Of a DNA stretch of 64,000 nt, positions 38,971 to 53,420 are shown piece after piece. Under the pieces are notes generated by a model. The model did not search any database, had not been told where the DNA came from, and saw only the letters and a list, made by a program, of their open reading frames with translations. This DNA comes from Eudromia elegans. Taxonomy: Eukaryota > Chordata > Aves > Tinamiformes > Tinamidae. The translations under genes were made by a program, and so were the position numbers. Within the stretch, counting starts at the first letter, position 1. Each line of letters begins with the position of its first letter. The stretch is taken from NCBI GenBank assembly GCA_003342815.1, contig PTEX01000416.1, forward strand, positions 62,001-126,000, read 5' to 3'.

Positions 38971-41204
38971 ATTGAGTTACTCTGATTTATTTATACATGT
39001 AAGCTGAATGGAAAATTGCCTAATCCTTTGATATATCTGTGGCTTGATTTGCATTTCACGTGTAAAGTAGACATATGAACAAAAATTTCTTTAAAATATT
39101 TGTGTTACAATCAATTATTTATTTTTTAATTAAAGAACTGTATTCCTATGTTAGAATAATAATAATTGGAATAATGTAAGAGAAAGTTTTTTTCTCAGCA
39201 GCACTGGGAAATTTTAATCTCTAAACATTCGGATATAATATAACACATTGTAGCAATATAATGCATTTTTTAAAGATCATTTCCTAATATTATATTGTGT
39301 TCAGTGAAATATGCTATCTAGCCATTCAAAACACAAATTGGTGAGGCAGCTGATATGCTTTTGCATTCATCTTACATGTTCTCTCCTGCTCTATGACTGT
39401 TAGGGAGCTATGCTTATTGTGGCAAGAAAGACAGCAGGATGAAAGTCATAAATCAGTAGGAAATGGTCATTAGTGTCTGTAACAATTTGCCTTTGTTAGC
39501 ACTCGACTATATTTCCAGAACAAAAATGAACTATCATATAAATACTACAAATCAGTCTTCTTAAGTATTCCGATTTGCTGCAACAAAGTCCTGTCAAGTC
39601 TTCGGCTTGCAATAAATAGAGACCATCACTTCACTTCTATTCTATTAAGCCAGTCAGCATTTGCTGTTTATAAATTTCACCTTATATTTAAAATGCATGT
39701 TTGTCTTATGTAAAATTGAAATAAAAGTGTTTAAACTCCTCCTATCAAATCTGTGCTCCCTGGAAGAACAGACAAGTGTGAGCACGATGTGTTTAAGAAA
39801 TTAAAATATTTTTGGAAAGCTGTTTTTTACAAGAATTTTACAGTTTTACAAGAATTTCTTTATAACAAGACTTTTTTTTTTTTTTTTTCAGATTCTAATA
39901 AAATAAATGCAGAGAACCTGTAAGTAGATACTCCTGCTTTCTAGGAAGAAAATTGACTGGATAATTCATCATTCAAGGAATATAAAGGATAGCAAAAATG
40001 ATAATACGAAGGGCCTAAGGGATATCACTATCAATCCTACAAAATCACCCTGACAGTTTAAAGTAACCTGAAATATTGTGACTTCATTTTATAAATTCTA
40101 TCTAGTGCTCTATTTTTTCCTTTAAATGGATTTCCCAGATTCAGGTTAAAATGGACAAAAGTGACATATTATATAGAAGAAGCCATTGTTAATCACTAAA
40201 TAGGTATTAGCTAGGATTCTTTATGTTTTAGCAAACATATTTTGTACTTAAATTTAAACAGGAAACAGACTCATCTTCTGTAAGTGATTTATAGTAGGAA
40301 TTAAGTTCGCTTCTAATATTTTAATTTCAAATTAAATGAACAGAACTTATCACTAAGTTTCATTAATCTTAATATTGTCCTGAACAGAACAGCTTTAAAA
40401 GTGAAGAATGTTCTGCTTATAGTAATTTTACAGCAATTAATAAATACATTAGCAATCCTATTTCATATATTGATGTTAAGAAAAGACAGAATGCCAACAC
40501 CATTTCAGTTTTGGCATTCTTACAACATTTATCATACTATTATTTATACTGCAATACAAAAAAATATTATAGCATCCTCAATAGGAATCAGAGGTGACAA
40601 AAATACACATATTTTAAACGAATGGACAAGACACTCTGATACTCTTATTCACCAAGATTTCCTCTATGTTTCACAGCAGCCCACATTTTCAGTATAGTTA
40701 CCCTGAAAAATTAAATATACCGAACTCACACCCTTAAAAAAAATTTTTTTTGATGAGTACATAAGTAACATTAGAATTGTATATCAATGCTGTACATACG
40801 TCTGATAATCCATGAATCAGTATAGAGAAACTTGGTAACTTTTTATTCTGTAGGTTTAGGTTATGTTACGTTTAATCATGAAGAACTCTTATTAATGAGT
40901 ATCTTATGTAGATGCCAAAGTAATTACCATTTGCTTTTGAAATTGGGTTCATATCCAATGACTATTTTCAGTAAAATATAATATTAGCTCAGGAAGCAGA
41001 GAGTAAAAGTAGGAGTTCCCAGTGAAATTTGTTTTTTAGTATTTTCAGTTATCTGATTGCTTTTGGGTTGTTATCGGAGATTCTCCTTTTATTCTTGCCT
41101 TTGACAACACAAGCGCCCAGCCCTTGGAACTGTCTTCATATATTTAGACATGGGAATTTTAGGATTCCCTCCCCAAAGTTTGTGTATATATATGCAGTAG
41201 AGTG

Positions 41205-41605
41205 TTCAATATTCAGGAGGAAAAAGCTGTTCAGAGAGATCTCAGTAGCCTGGAAGAAATGGGCTGATAGGAACCCCGTGAAGTTCAGAAATACCAAATG
41301 TCTTCATAATGTCCTGCACCTGGGGAGGAATAAGCCCACTGGCCAGACCAGGCTGGAGGGTGACTGGCAAGAGAGCAGCCTTGCTGAAAAGGCCCTGGGG
41401 AATCCTGGTGGACAGGAAGCTGAATGTGAGTCAGCAATTCGCCATTGCAGCAAGGAAACTCAACAGCATATGGGCTGCATTAGCAGGAGTGTAACTAGCG
41501 GGATGGTCAAAGTGTTTCTTCCCTTCTTCAGTGGCGGTCAGCTTCATTTTGAGGTCTGTGTCCAGATGAGGTCTCCCCAGCATGAGAATGGCATGGACAT
41601 TACTG
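41205..41605 (+). mobile_element. CR1 LINE ORF2 fragment lacking both ends
   Basis: Translated pieces match the CR1 ORF2 C-terminal region. They include WADRNPVKFR (near 41260), HLGRNKP (about 41317), an LGNPGGQEAE-type frameshifted stretch, and SPQHENGMDI (about 41575). Several frameshifts are present. Similarity stops near 41605, before the 3' end, so the copy is truncated at both sides. Its open frame of over 200 codons from 41029 is partly non-CR1 and is not a gene. Confidence 0.8.
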
Positions 41606-44600
41606 GTCATGGTTGTGAAACATTTAAAAAATTGAGTTTGCAGATCACAGTTCCCAGACTGGCATACTTATGTGCTGTTCCAGAATATTGATAGTCCTGG
41701 GTTTGGTATGGCAATTGAATCGTGGAAGTATCATCTTAATATTGATAGTATTTTCTTATGGGTCACTCTACATAAAGCCTGTTTGCTAAATGAAATTAAG
41801 CTTATGACAGTTTGTTTAAAAGAAGGGTTCAGAGGTTTAAATGTAATCCTGCTTTCATAAATATGTATAGTCACTCTGTTTAGTCATACAGTAGAAGACC
41901 TAGATGATAAAGAACATAATAGCTCAGACAAAATACAAGTTTGGGAGGGTTTTGAAGGGATAACTTTCCGAATCTCAACATTATGAATATGCAACTACTG
42001 TCATATCTTGGAACATTGCCAAGCCCCTCCATAGAAAAGGGATATGTAGCTTTTCTGACTAACTGTAACTCTCTCCAAATTAACGTGTACATCTCACGCA
42101 ATTGCTTTTAGGTCCTCTTCACAATCAGTGCGGAGAAGCAGGAACATTTAAGTCAGTGTCCTTCTTATCTTGCAGCTGACATTCAAAATAAGAGAGAGGT
42201 CTGTGTTGTAACCATCAAAACCAGGAGACATGAATAACACTGAAGATGACAACTCACTTTTAAAAAGCATGTTTAATCCTCTGCCCCCAAAGTTGCTCTG
42301 GAGTAGAGAAATGAAAGGATGACCCAGGAGTAAGCTTTTCTTTTTGCAGTCAGAATACATTAACGTGAAAAAAAGACTTTCATGTCAAGTATTTCGTTCC
42401 ACAAAAGCTCTTATTTTATAACATAGAATAGGACAAAGTGTTTCTGCCAAATGTTTCTGATCTGGCCTGCATAAATTGAGCTTGTGTCATTGAGCAATAC
42501 TTTTCTGTTAGATTTATTGATGTTTAACTTATTTTGGTTGGTTACTAGTTCTGAAGCAAACTTGTTTGGCTGTAATAGAGCATTTGGGCCACTTGATGGA
42601 GCCATTAGAAGTAAGGTAATGCCGTGTCTTCTGTGATTGTTTTATTTTAATGCCTGTTTGTGTATAAGGAGCTAAAATATGTGAATACCAATTTCATACA
42701 AGCATAAAGGAATGCCCTCAAAGAAGGAGAACCAAGTTCACTTTGCACCTCCACAAGTTAAAGTTGTTTACTCTGGGGGAAAAAAATCTGATACAAACAC
42801 TTCACCTTTTTAATTCATAGTGGGATTCTTACTAGCACTTGCAGCATGCTGTAAATATGGCAAGAAGGTACTTTACTTTCAGCTGTAGAGATCTGAAATT
42901 GTTTGGTTGAGGACTGACATCCTACTAAAACACGCTTCTGTTCCTCTTGTTTCGATTTGAGCCCCATTGGTGGAGTCAGCTTCTTGTTCTGGTGAAGCAA
43001 CAGGATGTACCTAGCTGTAAAGCACACATACATTTTGCAAACATCCTTGAAAACCAAAACTCAGCCACTTATGTGTTCACCAGTGACAAATAATATGGAG
43101 CATGGGCATTGCTGGATGAAATATGCTCTTGAAATTTGCATGATTCTACATATTTATTTTGACTCTGTCTAGCACATTTGATGAGGTCTTGATACTTATG
43201 TACAATTGACTCTTAGCATGAATGCATTTTTTTTTTATATGGATTGAATGAAAACATGAACTGTATATAAAAAGGATCTGTTAAAAAAGGATAAAAAGGA
43301 CCTGATAAAAAGGATCCTTATAAAAAGGATCTGTTCAATGATTGTGCCTGATATACAAAGCATGTATTCACAAAAGAGATTTAGAGACAAAATAACTTTG
43401 GGTAATATTTACTGTAATACTGTTATAATATTTACTGTTCTGCTTTGGAAGCTATTCAATTAGAGAGAGATCAGCCATAATTTCTTTTTTATTTTCCTGT
43501 TTTGGATTTGGGGTTTGTTTTTAGATTTAAGTACTCATATTACACTGGGAGATGACAGTGAATTACCGGAGCTGATGAACACTCTAGCTTCTGTATTGCT
43601 AGATAACCTTACTAAAGAAAAGCTGCGGTTTCACTTTAGCTGTAACGAAATATTGTTTCCTCACAGCTACAGTGAAATTTTGTACGGACTGTCATTTTTG
43701 CTTTAGTGTGCAGATGTTTATATTGCAAAACAAATGCTGATTCCCTAGCGCTAGCTCATTCTGTAATAATTATCTCTTAGTACTGCATTACGTTTTATAA
43801 TCATCATAAAATCTTTATAATCACAGACACAACACTAATACATGAAATTGTTTCATAGTTTATATACTATCATTTGATGATTTATACTGAAAGCAAAGAT
43901 TCAGCTATTGAATGAATCTTGAAGGCAGAGGCAGATCTCGAAAATGTAGGCAAAATGTTGTCTTAAATGATAATATTTCATAGAGAGTAAGTAAATTTTG
44001 TTTTCCTTAAGGGGTTTTTGTGCCTCATGGTCAGGAGAAATATAATGAAATTATTTATATGCATGTATAACGGAATATATTAGGAGGAAGAACTGCAATT
44101 GTAAAAATCTCAGGGAAAGGAATTGATAGGACTGATGCCATTGTTGTCACATTTTCTCTCCCTTTACAATCCTTCATCTGTTTTTTATTTTTTATCACAA
44201 TGCATATTAATAGGGATTATTAAACAGATATGCTGTCTATTGAGTTCTTTGTAAAACCTTTTGCTTTTATCTGATTTATATGAGCATATTTTCTTGAGAA
44301 GCAACTCAAGAATATCCTGTGGCATTCCATGGATCCAAAATGAGGATTTGCAGATTTGATTTACACCATATTTAAAAAATGCAGATAATTCTCATTAAAA
44401 AAAAGTTTCATCAGAACTCAGTTTCATGACATCAGATAGTCTAGTTATTCCATGTTTACAATGTGATGTATGGCAATTTTTAACTAGCTATTTCAATTAA
44501 GTAAATGTATGATGGAATTGCCTAGGCTGGAGGACTAACTTTATTAAAGCTTATCTTCATATTGGTGTAGTTTAATTTTTAATTTCTCGATAAATTCTCA

Positions 44601-46002
44601 ACCCTACTCTTTAATCAAGAAATAACAACGGTAGCCATGATAAATGTTTTAAAATGGAGTATGTTATCAATATGGTATTAATTTTTGTCTATTTTTTAAA
44701 TCCTGTCAGAATATTTTCCCTCATAATTTCTGTTTTGGGAACCCCTTCTTGCCATTCTCTTAAGAATTATAAATTATTTAGTTTACCTATTTTTTCTTTC
44801 ATTTGAAAAACACCTACTCTTATCTTTAGAATCAAAATTAGCAGAGAACTGGTTCAGTTTTGCTGTCCTTGAGCACATTCCATGTTCAGATCCAAGCAAT
44901 CCTGATAGAGGTCTGCTTTAACTCTGAAGATATTTCTGAGCGATATACCTTTGTTTTCATGTGCTATGAGCAAAGGACATAGCACAAAAGATTTTAAGCA
45001 TTCTAGACACACCAATAAAGCTGTTTGGGTTAAATAAATAAATAGAAGTAGAAATTTTTTTACATTACAATCAAAATTGATCCAATAACTCTATTCACTG
45101 CCTTTTCTCCCAAGGTTCAATTCTGACTCTTCCTCCAGAAAGGATCAGTGGTTCTACTGCACACAATATGTCCTATCTTTAGTGCCCTGCTGTCACCTAG
45201 ACTGTGTGAAAGGACAATTTCTTTAGCACAGCAGTTGGTGCGGAGGAAGATATCTAATTTCTGTAACCCTCCAGTGTAGTTTCTGGGTTTGAACATAACT
45301 GTTGTTATGTTTATTGTCTGTGTAAACAGTTTACTGTCTGAGCAAAACATAACTGCTGTTTTCCTCTCTTGCCTTATCTTTTCTAAAATCAAATACCTGA
45401 AAAAAGATGAGGGAAAAAAAATTCAAAGACATTTTTTTTTCCTTTAAGTAAAATCCAGGCTAATGTTAGGTTACTTAAAAAACACTCTTCTTTTGAGATA
45501 TATCAAATTAAGATAGATACTTATTAAGAGATTCCTTTTTAAAACATAGTACCTGTATGAATGGCAAATCTTGATGTACTTTTAATATAACCCTGAAAGA
45601 CTTCTTAGATATGCAATTGGAGACTGAGCATAAAATTTCAGTGTAGCTTTCCTCCCAAAAATACAACAGACTGGTGTGCCATACTGCTTTATTTCTCCAG
45701 AAGACATTTAATAGTCATCTCTTTTCCATTAAATACACCTTAGCACTTCTCAGTAAAGTCTCAGAATAAATAAATGACATTTCATAATTCCTGATTTAAC
45801 TGGATGGAACTGGAAGTGGAGGGAGGAGCCAGATTTGAAACCAATTGAACCTAGACCAATGAGCAACTTCAATGAGCAAAAGTTTGTTGGTGCACATTAG
45901 ATCATTTTTCCCTAACATGTGTAACTCTATCATGCCATAGCATGATAGGCACGGCAATCTTCCTCTTCTGCACCTTTTTAGAATCCGATAAGTTCTCACC
46001 TT

Positions 46003-46033
<31 letters not shown>

Positions 46034-49000
46034 TAATAATCCTAATTAATAGGGACTTGTGACACCCTGGTAAACACAAAAATGATTTGTCATTTGCCTG
46101 ATCATATACCATGGTGGATTTAGAATGATGTCCCAGGTCAAGAAAAGTTTGGACCAAATAAAGTTTCCAGTTTCTTAGGACATTTCCTCTTGCCTTCCCA
46201 GCTATGTTGAATTTGCTAAGGTACACTCCCCAAAACATTTTTATGTGTAAAATTGACCTAGAATTGTCAATCGGTGTTTTTATTTATTTCACCTAAAGTA
46301 GAATATACCTAGAATGACAATGCAGTGATTCTTCTAAGCAAAACAATCAAATGTACTTGCTTTACTACATAGGTGTCTTTCATTTTTCATGTGGCAAAAT
46401 TGTTATCATTGTATTATTAAAATGCAGAAGAGAAAACCATTATTGACTCTAATAGGACAGTAAGACAGAGAGCAATGAACTTAAAGATATCTCAAATACA
46501 CATTTATCATAAAGTTCGGTATAAAGAACTAGAGATTTAATGAAAAGTGATTTTTAAATATACATTGCTAGAGTAAATATTAATGAAGGCATTAGGAAAG
46601 ATAAGTATTTCCTGTGAAGATAACTTACTCTTTATTATTCAGCTGGTCTCCCTAAAATGTGATAACTTTACTGGTTCAAATAATTTTCTCTAAAATGAAA
46701 AAAGTGTGTGTCTGCATCTGTTAGCTTATTTATGATTTGAAAAAAAAAAAAAAAAAAAGGAGGCAATTTGTACAGCTAACTTTAAGTATTCCTTCATATC
46801 TTAACACTTTATTGGAAGGATAGAAGATAGTGAGAATAGGAGTAGCTAGCACTCTGAAATGGAAGAGTGTTTCTGGTACCACTAAACTGCAGGTTGGGGA
46901 ACCCACGACCGGTGACCTTTGAAATGTTACAAAATCAGACGCTGCTTTTCCTGTTTCAAGAATTAGCACACATTTCAGAGTAGGGAGCAGCTTCCTTCTA
47001 TCAGTGTCCTTTTATTTAAAAGATTTTAGAAGGAAATTAATATATGCTGGATGGTACTGAAGCATACCTTTTCTTTTCCTTTTTCTTTCTTGTTTTTTTT
47101 TGTTAACATTTTGGAAATCTGTCTGCTCAGGTTCTGAATTGCATCACATGTCTGTGAACATAGAGAAAACAGTTAACAAATGGATCTTACTGATTGCCTT
47201 TTCATAAAGTAGAATGACAGATTAAGATTAAAGTTAGGGAACAATCACAAAAGTGTTCCCCATGTTCAAAGTGATCAAAGAAATGCAGAGAGTGGACACG
47301 TATTGCATCAAAACAAAAATGTGACAAAGGAAGAACAAAAGGAAGAGTGTCAAGGACAGAAGACATAAGATATTTAAACATGAGAGAGGAAAATGGAAGG
47401 TTTTTGTAATGGTCGAGGTTAGAGACCAATAAAAAGACAGAAGAAACGTCTCCAGAGGAAAGGAAATCTCATGTAAAAGTCTTTCTCAGGAATTTAACTT
47501 TTTTTTTTTTTTTTTTTTAAGGCAAACAAAGCTGTTCTCAGGAGTGCTGTTCAGAGGCCACCTCTTTGACAAATCCTTGTAGTCTTTGACTACAGGTATT
47601 TTGTTTTGACATATAAGTCTAATGTCTAATGTCATAAGTCATAAGTCTAATGAATAACAGTAGTTATATAAGTTGCATACTCATATCACTGTAGACTTGG
47701 AATTTTAGTTTAAAGATACTAAGGTCACATTTTAATGACTCTGGAACTGTTTATGTGTGTGTGAATACTGAATATGCACTTGTATTACATTTTTAAAGCA
47801 CTAAAATCTCCTGAAACAGCCAGAGGAAGACAGTGCTTTGATAGGTAAAAATTTAAACTTCAGCTAAAGCAAACCATATGAAAATGTTTGCAAATGTTAA
47901 GACATCTCTATATTGGTAAAAGTCACCTGTATCTAGGAAGTTTCATTCAAGGGCAAAGTGGAGAATAGGAAGAAACTCCCTTTTTCAAACTTCACATCAA
48001 AGTAACGCATTCATTTCCCAGTGTTCAAGAACAAAGATATTTTGAATAGAGGCAGCTGGATGAGACATGTTAGTATCAAGTTAATTTAGAAAGAGAGTAG
48101 TCAGCACATTTGAAATATAGTGGAGATGGCACAGAAGAAGGAGAAAAAAAAAAAAAAGAGTTGAAGAGATAATGAACTCCGTGGTTCTCCCTCAAATGTT
48201 GGGAAGTGTTTCCCCTTATGTTCTAGGTGGCCCTGAATTATTTGTTTATTACTTAGATTTTACCTATGTTCATTAACAAATTTTAGATGTGACCTCATCA
48301 ACTTTCTTTGAGTGCTGGAATGGAAAAAAAAAGCAATGTTAAGCAAACAAACAAACAAAAATAAAAAAAAAGGAAAAGGTAACAAGTGTTTCATACAACA
48401 GTTACCTTTTGCAAATTGGCTATTATTGGTAAATAGAAAGATATCTACACAGCAATGATTTTTTTTTTTTTCGTCCTTGTCTTTAAAAAGAAGCCCAGAA
48501 AGGTGAATATAGAAAGAAGTGGAGTAAGTTCTCAATTTTGAGAGAGTTATCAAAAGATCTGAACCAAAAACTACAAAGGACTCAAATATATAAAATGAAG
48601 TTAAGGCACTGTGAAATAAAGAAAAGGGAAGCAAAGGCAGGGAAGGACAGGAAGATTGCACCAGAGGTTAAGATAAATGATAAGAAATGTTTCAAGTAAA
48701 TAGAGCACAAAAGGTCAGAAAAGGAGAGGACAGGAACTCTAAGAGATAAGGAAAATTTGTTGACATAAAGGTAGACAATGCAGGGGAGAAATGAATGAAT
48801 CCTCCCTTGCAGTGTTCAGTAAGAGGGCAGAGAGCAGAAGCTGCCAGAGATAATAGACGTTCTTCTACATATCTCCTGCTGGGCAAGAAGAAACAATAGC
48901 AGAAATCTGGATCCCTTCAAAACAAGTAACCAAGAAATTACAACTGCAACCTCTCTGGCTGATATCATCTCAGTATTTGTGTAGGAATTTTCTTTGTAAT

Positions 49001-49693
49001 CCCTGCTGTGTGATAGACTCTCTCAATGTTTTACTTTTAACCTCTCTGTTGGCTCAAGCCAGCTCCAGCTCATGCCAAAGAATTTGCTGCAAAAGCAGGA
49101 CTTGGTCAAATATCATTAATCAAAACTGCCATCTCAATGCAGTTGTTATTCTCATCTACCTTATCCTCTGCCTGGGTGTTCCTTTTTTACTTTTTTTTTT
49201 TTTTTTTTTTTGGTAAAGATAAAGAGTTGGACACAGGAATAGAATAGCAGAGAATACCTCTGCAATTTGCAGATAGTATTCATAGTAGCCACTTCATATT
49301 TTCAGTTAATTTAGCAGATCATTTTAAGATACTCTTTGGCCATGTCACATAGAACAAATTTAAAAACTGGCAAAGGTAACATACTAAATCAGGTCTATCC
49401 CATTATTTTGGGGGAAGATTGATGAATAATTCTTGAGGCCAGTCAGGATGCCATAAAATATATTTCAAAAATGAATGTATAAGGATTTGTTTACAGTGGA
49501 TTTCAATTTAGAAAGAAGTAATGAATGGATTTTCTCTGTTTATAATCAGGAGATAGATTCTTTCATATAAGAACCATTCAAGACAAAGAAATGCCATAGA
49601 ATTAAATATAATAAAATTTAATTAAATTATATCTCTTCCTCAATAAGACTATCTATCTGGGCATATTGTATTATATTGCCACCAAAGATAAGA
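41606..49693. other. AT-rich gene desert, fifth part
   Basis: No gene is supported. Contents are a degenerate tandem repeat at 43266-43336, poly(T/A) runs (about 46003-46034, 46739-46758, 47499-47518 and 49191-49212) and otherwise unique-looking AT-rich sequence. Confidence 0.5.
43266..43336. repeat. Degenerate tandem repeat of AAAAAGGATCTGTT-like units
   Basis: About five imperfect copies of an AAAAAGGAT(C)CTG unit of 9-17 bases run head to tail. Confidence 0.7.
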
Positions 49694-50359
49694 ATCCATG
49701 GAGAGGGATTTGGGAGTCCTGGTTGACAAGTTAATCATGAGGCAGCAATGTGCCCTTGTGACCAAGAAGGCAAATGGGATCCTGTCCTGTATCAGGAGGA
49801 GAGTTGCCAGCAGGTCAAGGGAGATGATTTATCCTCCCACTCTGCTCAGCTCTGGTGAGGCCGCATCTGGAGTACTGGGTACAGTCCTGGGCTCCCCAGC
49901 ACAAGAGGGACATGGAGAGCATCCAGCAAGGAGTGAGAAAGATGCTTAAGGGACTGGAGCATCCAGCTCATCAGAAAGACTGAGCGAGTTGGGCCTGTTT
50001 ATCCTAAGAAGAGAAGATTGAGAGGGGATCTGATCAATATGTTTAAATACCTGAAGGGAGAATGTAGGGAGGAGGGGGTCAAACTCTTCTCAGTGGTGGC
50101 CAGTGACAGGACAAGGGATAATGGGTACAAGTTGAAACAGAGGAAGTGTTATCTTCATATGGGGAAGAATTTTTTTACTTTGAGGATGACAGAGCCGTGT
50201 CAACCAGAGAGGTTGTGGAATCTCCTTCTCTGGAGATCTTCCAAACCCACCTGGATGCCACCCTGTGCCATGTGCTCCAGGGGTCCCTGCTGCAGCAGAA
50301 GTGGGTTGGACTAGATGATCTCTAGAGGTCCTTTCTAACCTCGTTCTGTGATTCTGTGA
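49694..50359 (+). mobile_element. CR1 LINE 3' fragment, the best preserved 3' end
   Basis: It begins in the ORF2 block encoding [11 protein letters not shown] and continues through [19 protein letters not shown] and, in another frame, [19 protein letters not shown] with [10 protein letters not shown]. It ends in the classical CR1 tail TTGGACTAGATGATCTCTAG (from 50306) and GTTCTGTGATTCTGTG (50343-50358). Only a few frameshifts separate the frames, so it is younger than the copies at 4338 and 41205. It is 5' truncated and encodes no reverse transcriptase core. Confidence 0.93.
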
Positions 50360-53280
50360 AATTTATTATACAAATTTTACAGCTAAATTTTTAAAAAATG
50401 AACAAAATCACTGCAGTATATACAATTTTGATATTAATCAAATATTTATTTCACTTGTTTCTGTAGTTTCATTATTCTTATAAGACATTCCATTTATAAA
50501 TTCTTGGCTCTAAAGTAAAAAAATAGAAAATATTTATATGAGTTAACATTTACTATTTGTTATATTTTGATGAATAATAAAAAATGACTTTCTTTTCCTC
50601 TTTCCTTCCACTTAGTTCTGGCCTCACCTTTAGTAATATCTTCCTTACCTTTCCTTTTATTCATATAGGCCTTCATCAATATTTCCTATGTAATTTGGGT
50701 TATATGTCAGCTCTCACAAATATTTCAATTTTCTTTCAGGTATATTTCATTTTTATTACAAAATGAGGTAACTCTTTGCTTTTTGTAGTCTGATATTTCT
50801 GCCATCTTATTTACTGTACATCTTATTGTACTGAACATTCATTATAATGACAAAGGCACAAAGGCATAGTAGTACTGATGCAGCTCGCAAAGCTAAAATA
50901 TGCTAAATAGATATTTGTTATAAGTATTTTATTTTAAATTACAAAAACATTTATGAAAGGTAGATGTATGTTGATCAATTTAAATCAGCATTTGGGATTA
51001 TTTTCTAGATCTTTTCTAACTTTGCCTATAGTTTGTAATTTGCATAGCTTTATATAAATTGAAAATAATACATTTAAACTACCAGAGATCTTGGATTTAG
51101 CCTTGTTAAGATGGTCCTTTGTCTCTTTAAAAGTGGGCAAAGATTTAATATAGTTCCTTCAAGAAATTATTTACTTCTTAGATGAAGTCAGCGATGAGTG
51201 CTTTGTGGGGCCAAAAATCTCCAAAGGATTGCTTTGAAAAGTAATAAAAGAAAAAATACAAAGAAGTAATCAGAAAAGGGAATAAGTATGTGTAAACAAT
51301 TTTCTACTATTATCAGTATGTTATTTATGGACACCATATAAAAAAAAAAAAGTGACTTTATATTGTGTGATGTGATGTGACTTCACCCTCCCTTCCTAGA
51401 GTTCCTGGGTTTGTCTTTTGTCTGTTAATCACTGTTAATCACACTGACCTTTAGGGAGTAGGGAAAGACAGATGGCATCGAAGATCTGCAGAAAGATTCC
51501 TGTGGGTCCCAAACTGAATACAGGCTAAAACAAAACAAAATAATAAAAATATCCAAAATCTAACTACTGCAAAAGATGAACTTTTACCTGGGATGAACTG
51601 CTGTGTTTCCTCTCTGTAAGACACACAATGTATCTATTTTACCTTCCTTCTATGTTTGGATCTCTCAGCTGACTCACTCAAATTTTAAGGAGATGCAATC
51701 TAGGAAAGAAGTAGTGTAATAAGAGAAAGCTCAATGGAGATAAAAGGGATTAATCAGATTTCAAGGAAAAGGGAAAAAAAAAAGATAATTGGGCTTTTTA
51801 GTCTTGAAATGAGAAAACCATGGACATTGGCAGGACCTGGGCGCTAATTCAAAATGAAGAGCTTCAAGTCAGTTCACCAACTAGCCAGTCTGGCTCAGAG
51901 TTAAGCCAAGGAAGTGATAAGGGAACAGCAAACATCTTGGGAAGGAGCCAAGGTCTCTGCGTTAGCGTGCTCCCAGAGTACTTGGAAATCATGGGGAGGT
52001 GAAAGATCTTGAGGATAGACAGTGGATACTGTTGGGAATCAAGATGGTGGCTTCATGCAGGCAACAGGTCACCAGCCATAGGCCAAATCTCCCACAGGAG
52101 AGATATTTATTGTGTAATAGCCTTCAAAATATGTACAAACTTACAGTGTATTGAAAGGAACTAATTTGTTCTCCACATTTGCCAGGGACAAGATTGAAAA
52201 ATGGGTTAAAATTGGCAAAAAGGAGGGTTCTGAGTAGACATAATAAACAAATAGCATAATTTACATGGAGACTAGATGGCATTCCCTGGTTTGACATAAA
52301 CAAATGCTTTCTAATAGTAAGGAGAGATAAGCAATAGAATGGATTGCTTAGTAGGGTTCATCAAATTTCCCTCCAAGAGCTACTTTTTGAAGAAAAATTT
52401 AGACAAAAATCTGTTTTGGATAATATAGAATTAGAAATTAATGAATGTTTTCAGACAGGGAGATAGATTTAACGACTTATTTTGATTGGAGCAGGTCCTC
52501 TATTGTATAAAACCTGGGAATCATTCCATTGATACAAGATAAGTGGAAGGCATTGATCCACACTTCTCTCAACACCACTCAATGTTTCAGTAAATGACAA
52601 TTTTTTTGTGAACTACTGAAACACTTTTTGCAGTTTGGTTACTTCCATATGCTCAATTTTTTAAATCATGAAAGATAATCATGTATATTGGTTTTCATTG
52701 CAAAATATGGTAAGTGTATATATATTTTTTTTTCAAATATTAATTCATAAACACCATCATCTCTTGTTATTGAATAGGAACGAAACGATCATCTAAAAAA
52801 TAAATTCTGACTACTCATCCAACGCATTTTAAAGAAGGAGATGATACGTAGGTATGCCTACACAAGAGTTAATACCTATACTTTTTTTTAATAATGTGCA
52901 TACATATACAGTTCCTTTCTAAGCCATTTTTAATGCATTGTTTGCATATGATTTTATATTCTACCCTTTTATTAATGTATTTAGTTTGAAAAAGCAACCC
53001 CCACCCATGAAAATCAATTACATGGTCAGGTATACTAGCACCAGACGCAATTACTCATTAAGTATAGACAGTCCATACATTTTCAGTGCAAATTAGAAGC
53101 ACCTCTGAATTTGCCCAAATGTCTGACCATAGAAATTCCATGTTTGTAATTAACTAAAAAAGAGAAAACCCTAAATGCTATGGAATCGTTTTGGCTCAGT
53201 TAACCCTTAGAAAAGCCTTGTATGGTGAGGAGAAGAAAGACTGTGATTCAAAATTCTTTACCACTGTTGCCCAATTCCTC

Positions 53281-53420
53281 CCACCCACTTACTGTGATTT
53301 AACCCCTATGCAGCTATCATGACGCAGGGGTGGTGACCTTTGAGTGCCTAGAGGCCTTAATCCCCTTTCCAGCCAAGTGAATCCAATTTGCAGTAATTGC
53401 CATTTCTCAGACATAATCTC
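53281..53420. promoter_or_regulatory. Motif-rich unique stretch, weak candidate regulatory element
   Basis: The stretch is balanced in composition within AT-rich surroundings. It carries a TTAATCCC core at 53357-53364 (OTX/bicoid type), TTTGCAGTAATTGC and a TGACGCAGGGG block, without simple repeats. This is suggestive only. No coding potential is evident. Confidence 0.15.

Larger units (their letters stand above)
29698..41204. other. AT-rich gene desert, fourth part
   Basis: No supported gene is present. Points of interest are a CpG-rich islet at 30371-30560, a hairpin at 33694-33715, a TAAT-rich cluster at 35901-35995, a very AT-rich stretch at about 36220-36340 and a GC-richer unclassified patch at about 38200-38820. 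Poly(A/T) runs occur at about 35347-35365 and 39871-39888. Confidence 0.5.

Noticed and set aside
41029..41691. Open frame of 220 codons
   Set aside because: Its central part is a frameshifted CR1 fragment, its ends are unrelated sequence, and it begins with TTG, not ATG.
43515..43706. Plus strand frame containing GDDSELPELMNTLASVLLDNL
   Set aside because: It begins with TTG and has no recognisable domain or splice support. I could not separate it from chance.
6694..49212. Poly(A) or poly(T) runs (for example 35347-35365, 46739-46758, 47499-47518) as tails of processed pseudogenes
   Set aside because: No coding remnant or target-site duplication is recognisable beside any of them, so I treat them as simple homopolymers.
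49694..50314. Apparent genes in the frames at 49698-49949 and 50018-50314
   Set aside because: Both are pieces of CR1 ORF2 in different frames, followed by the CR1 3' tail.
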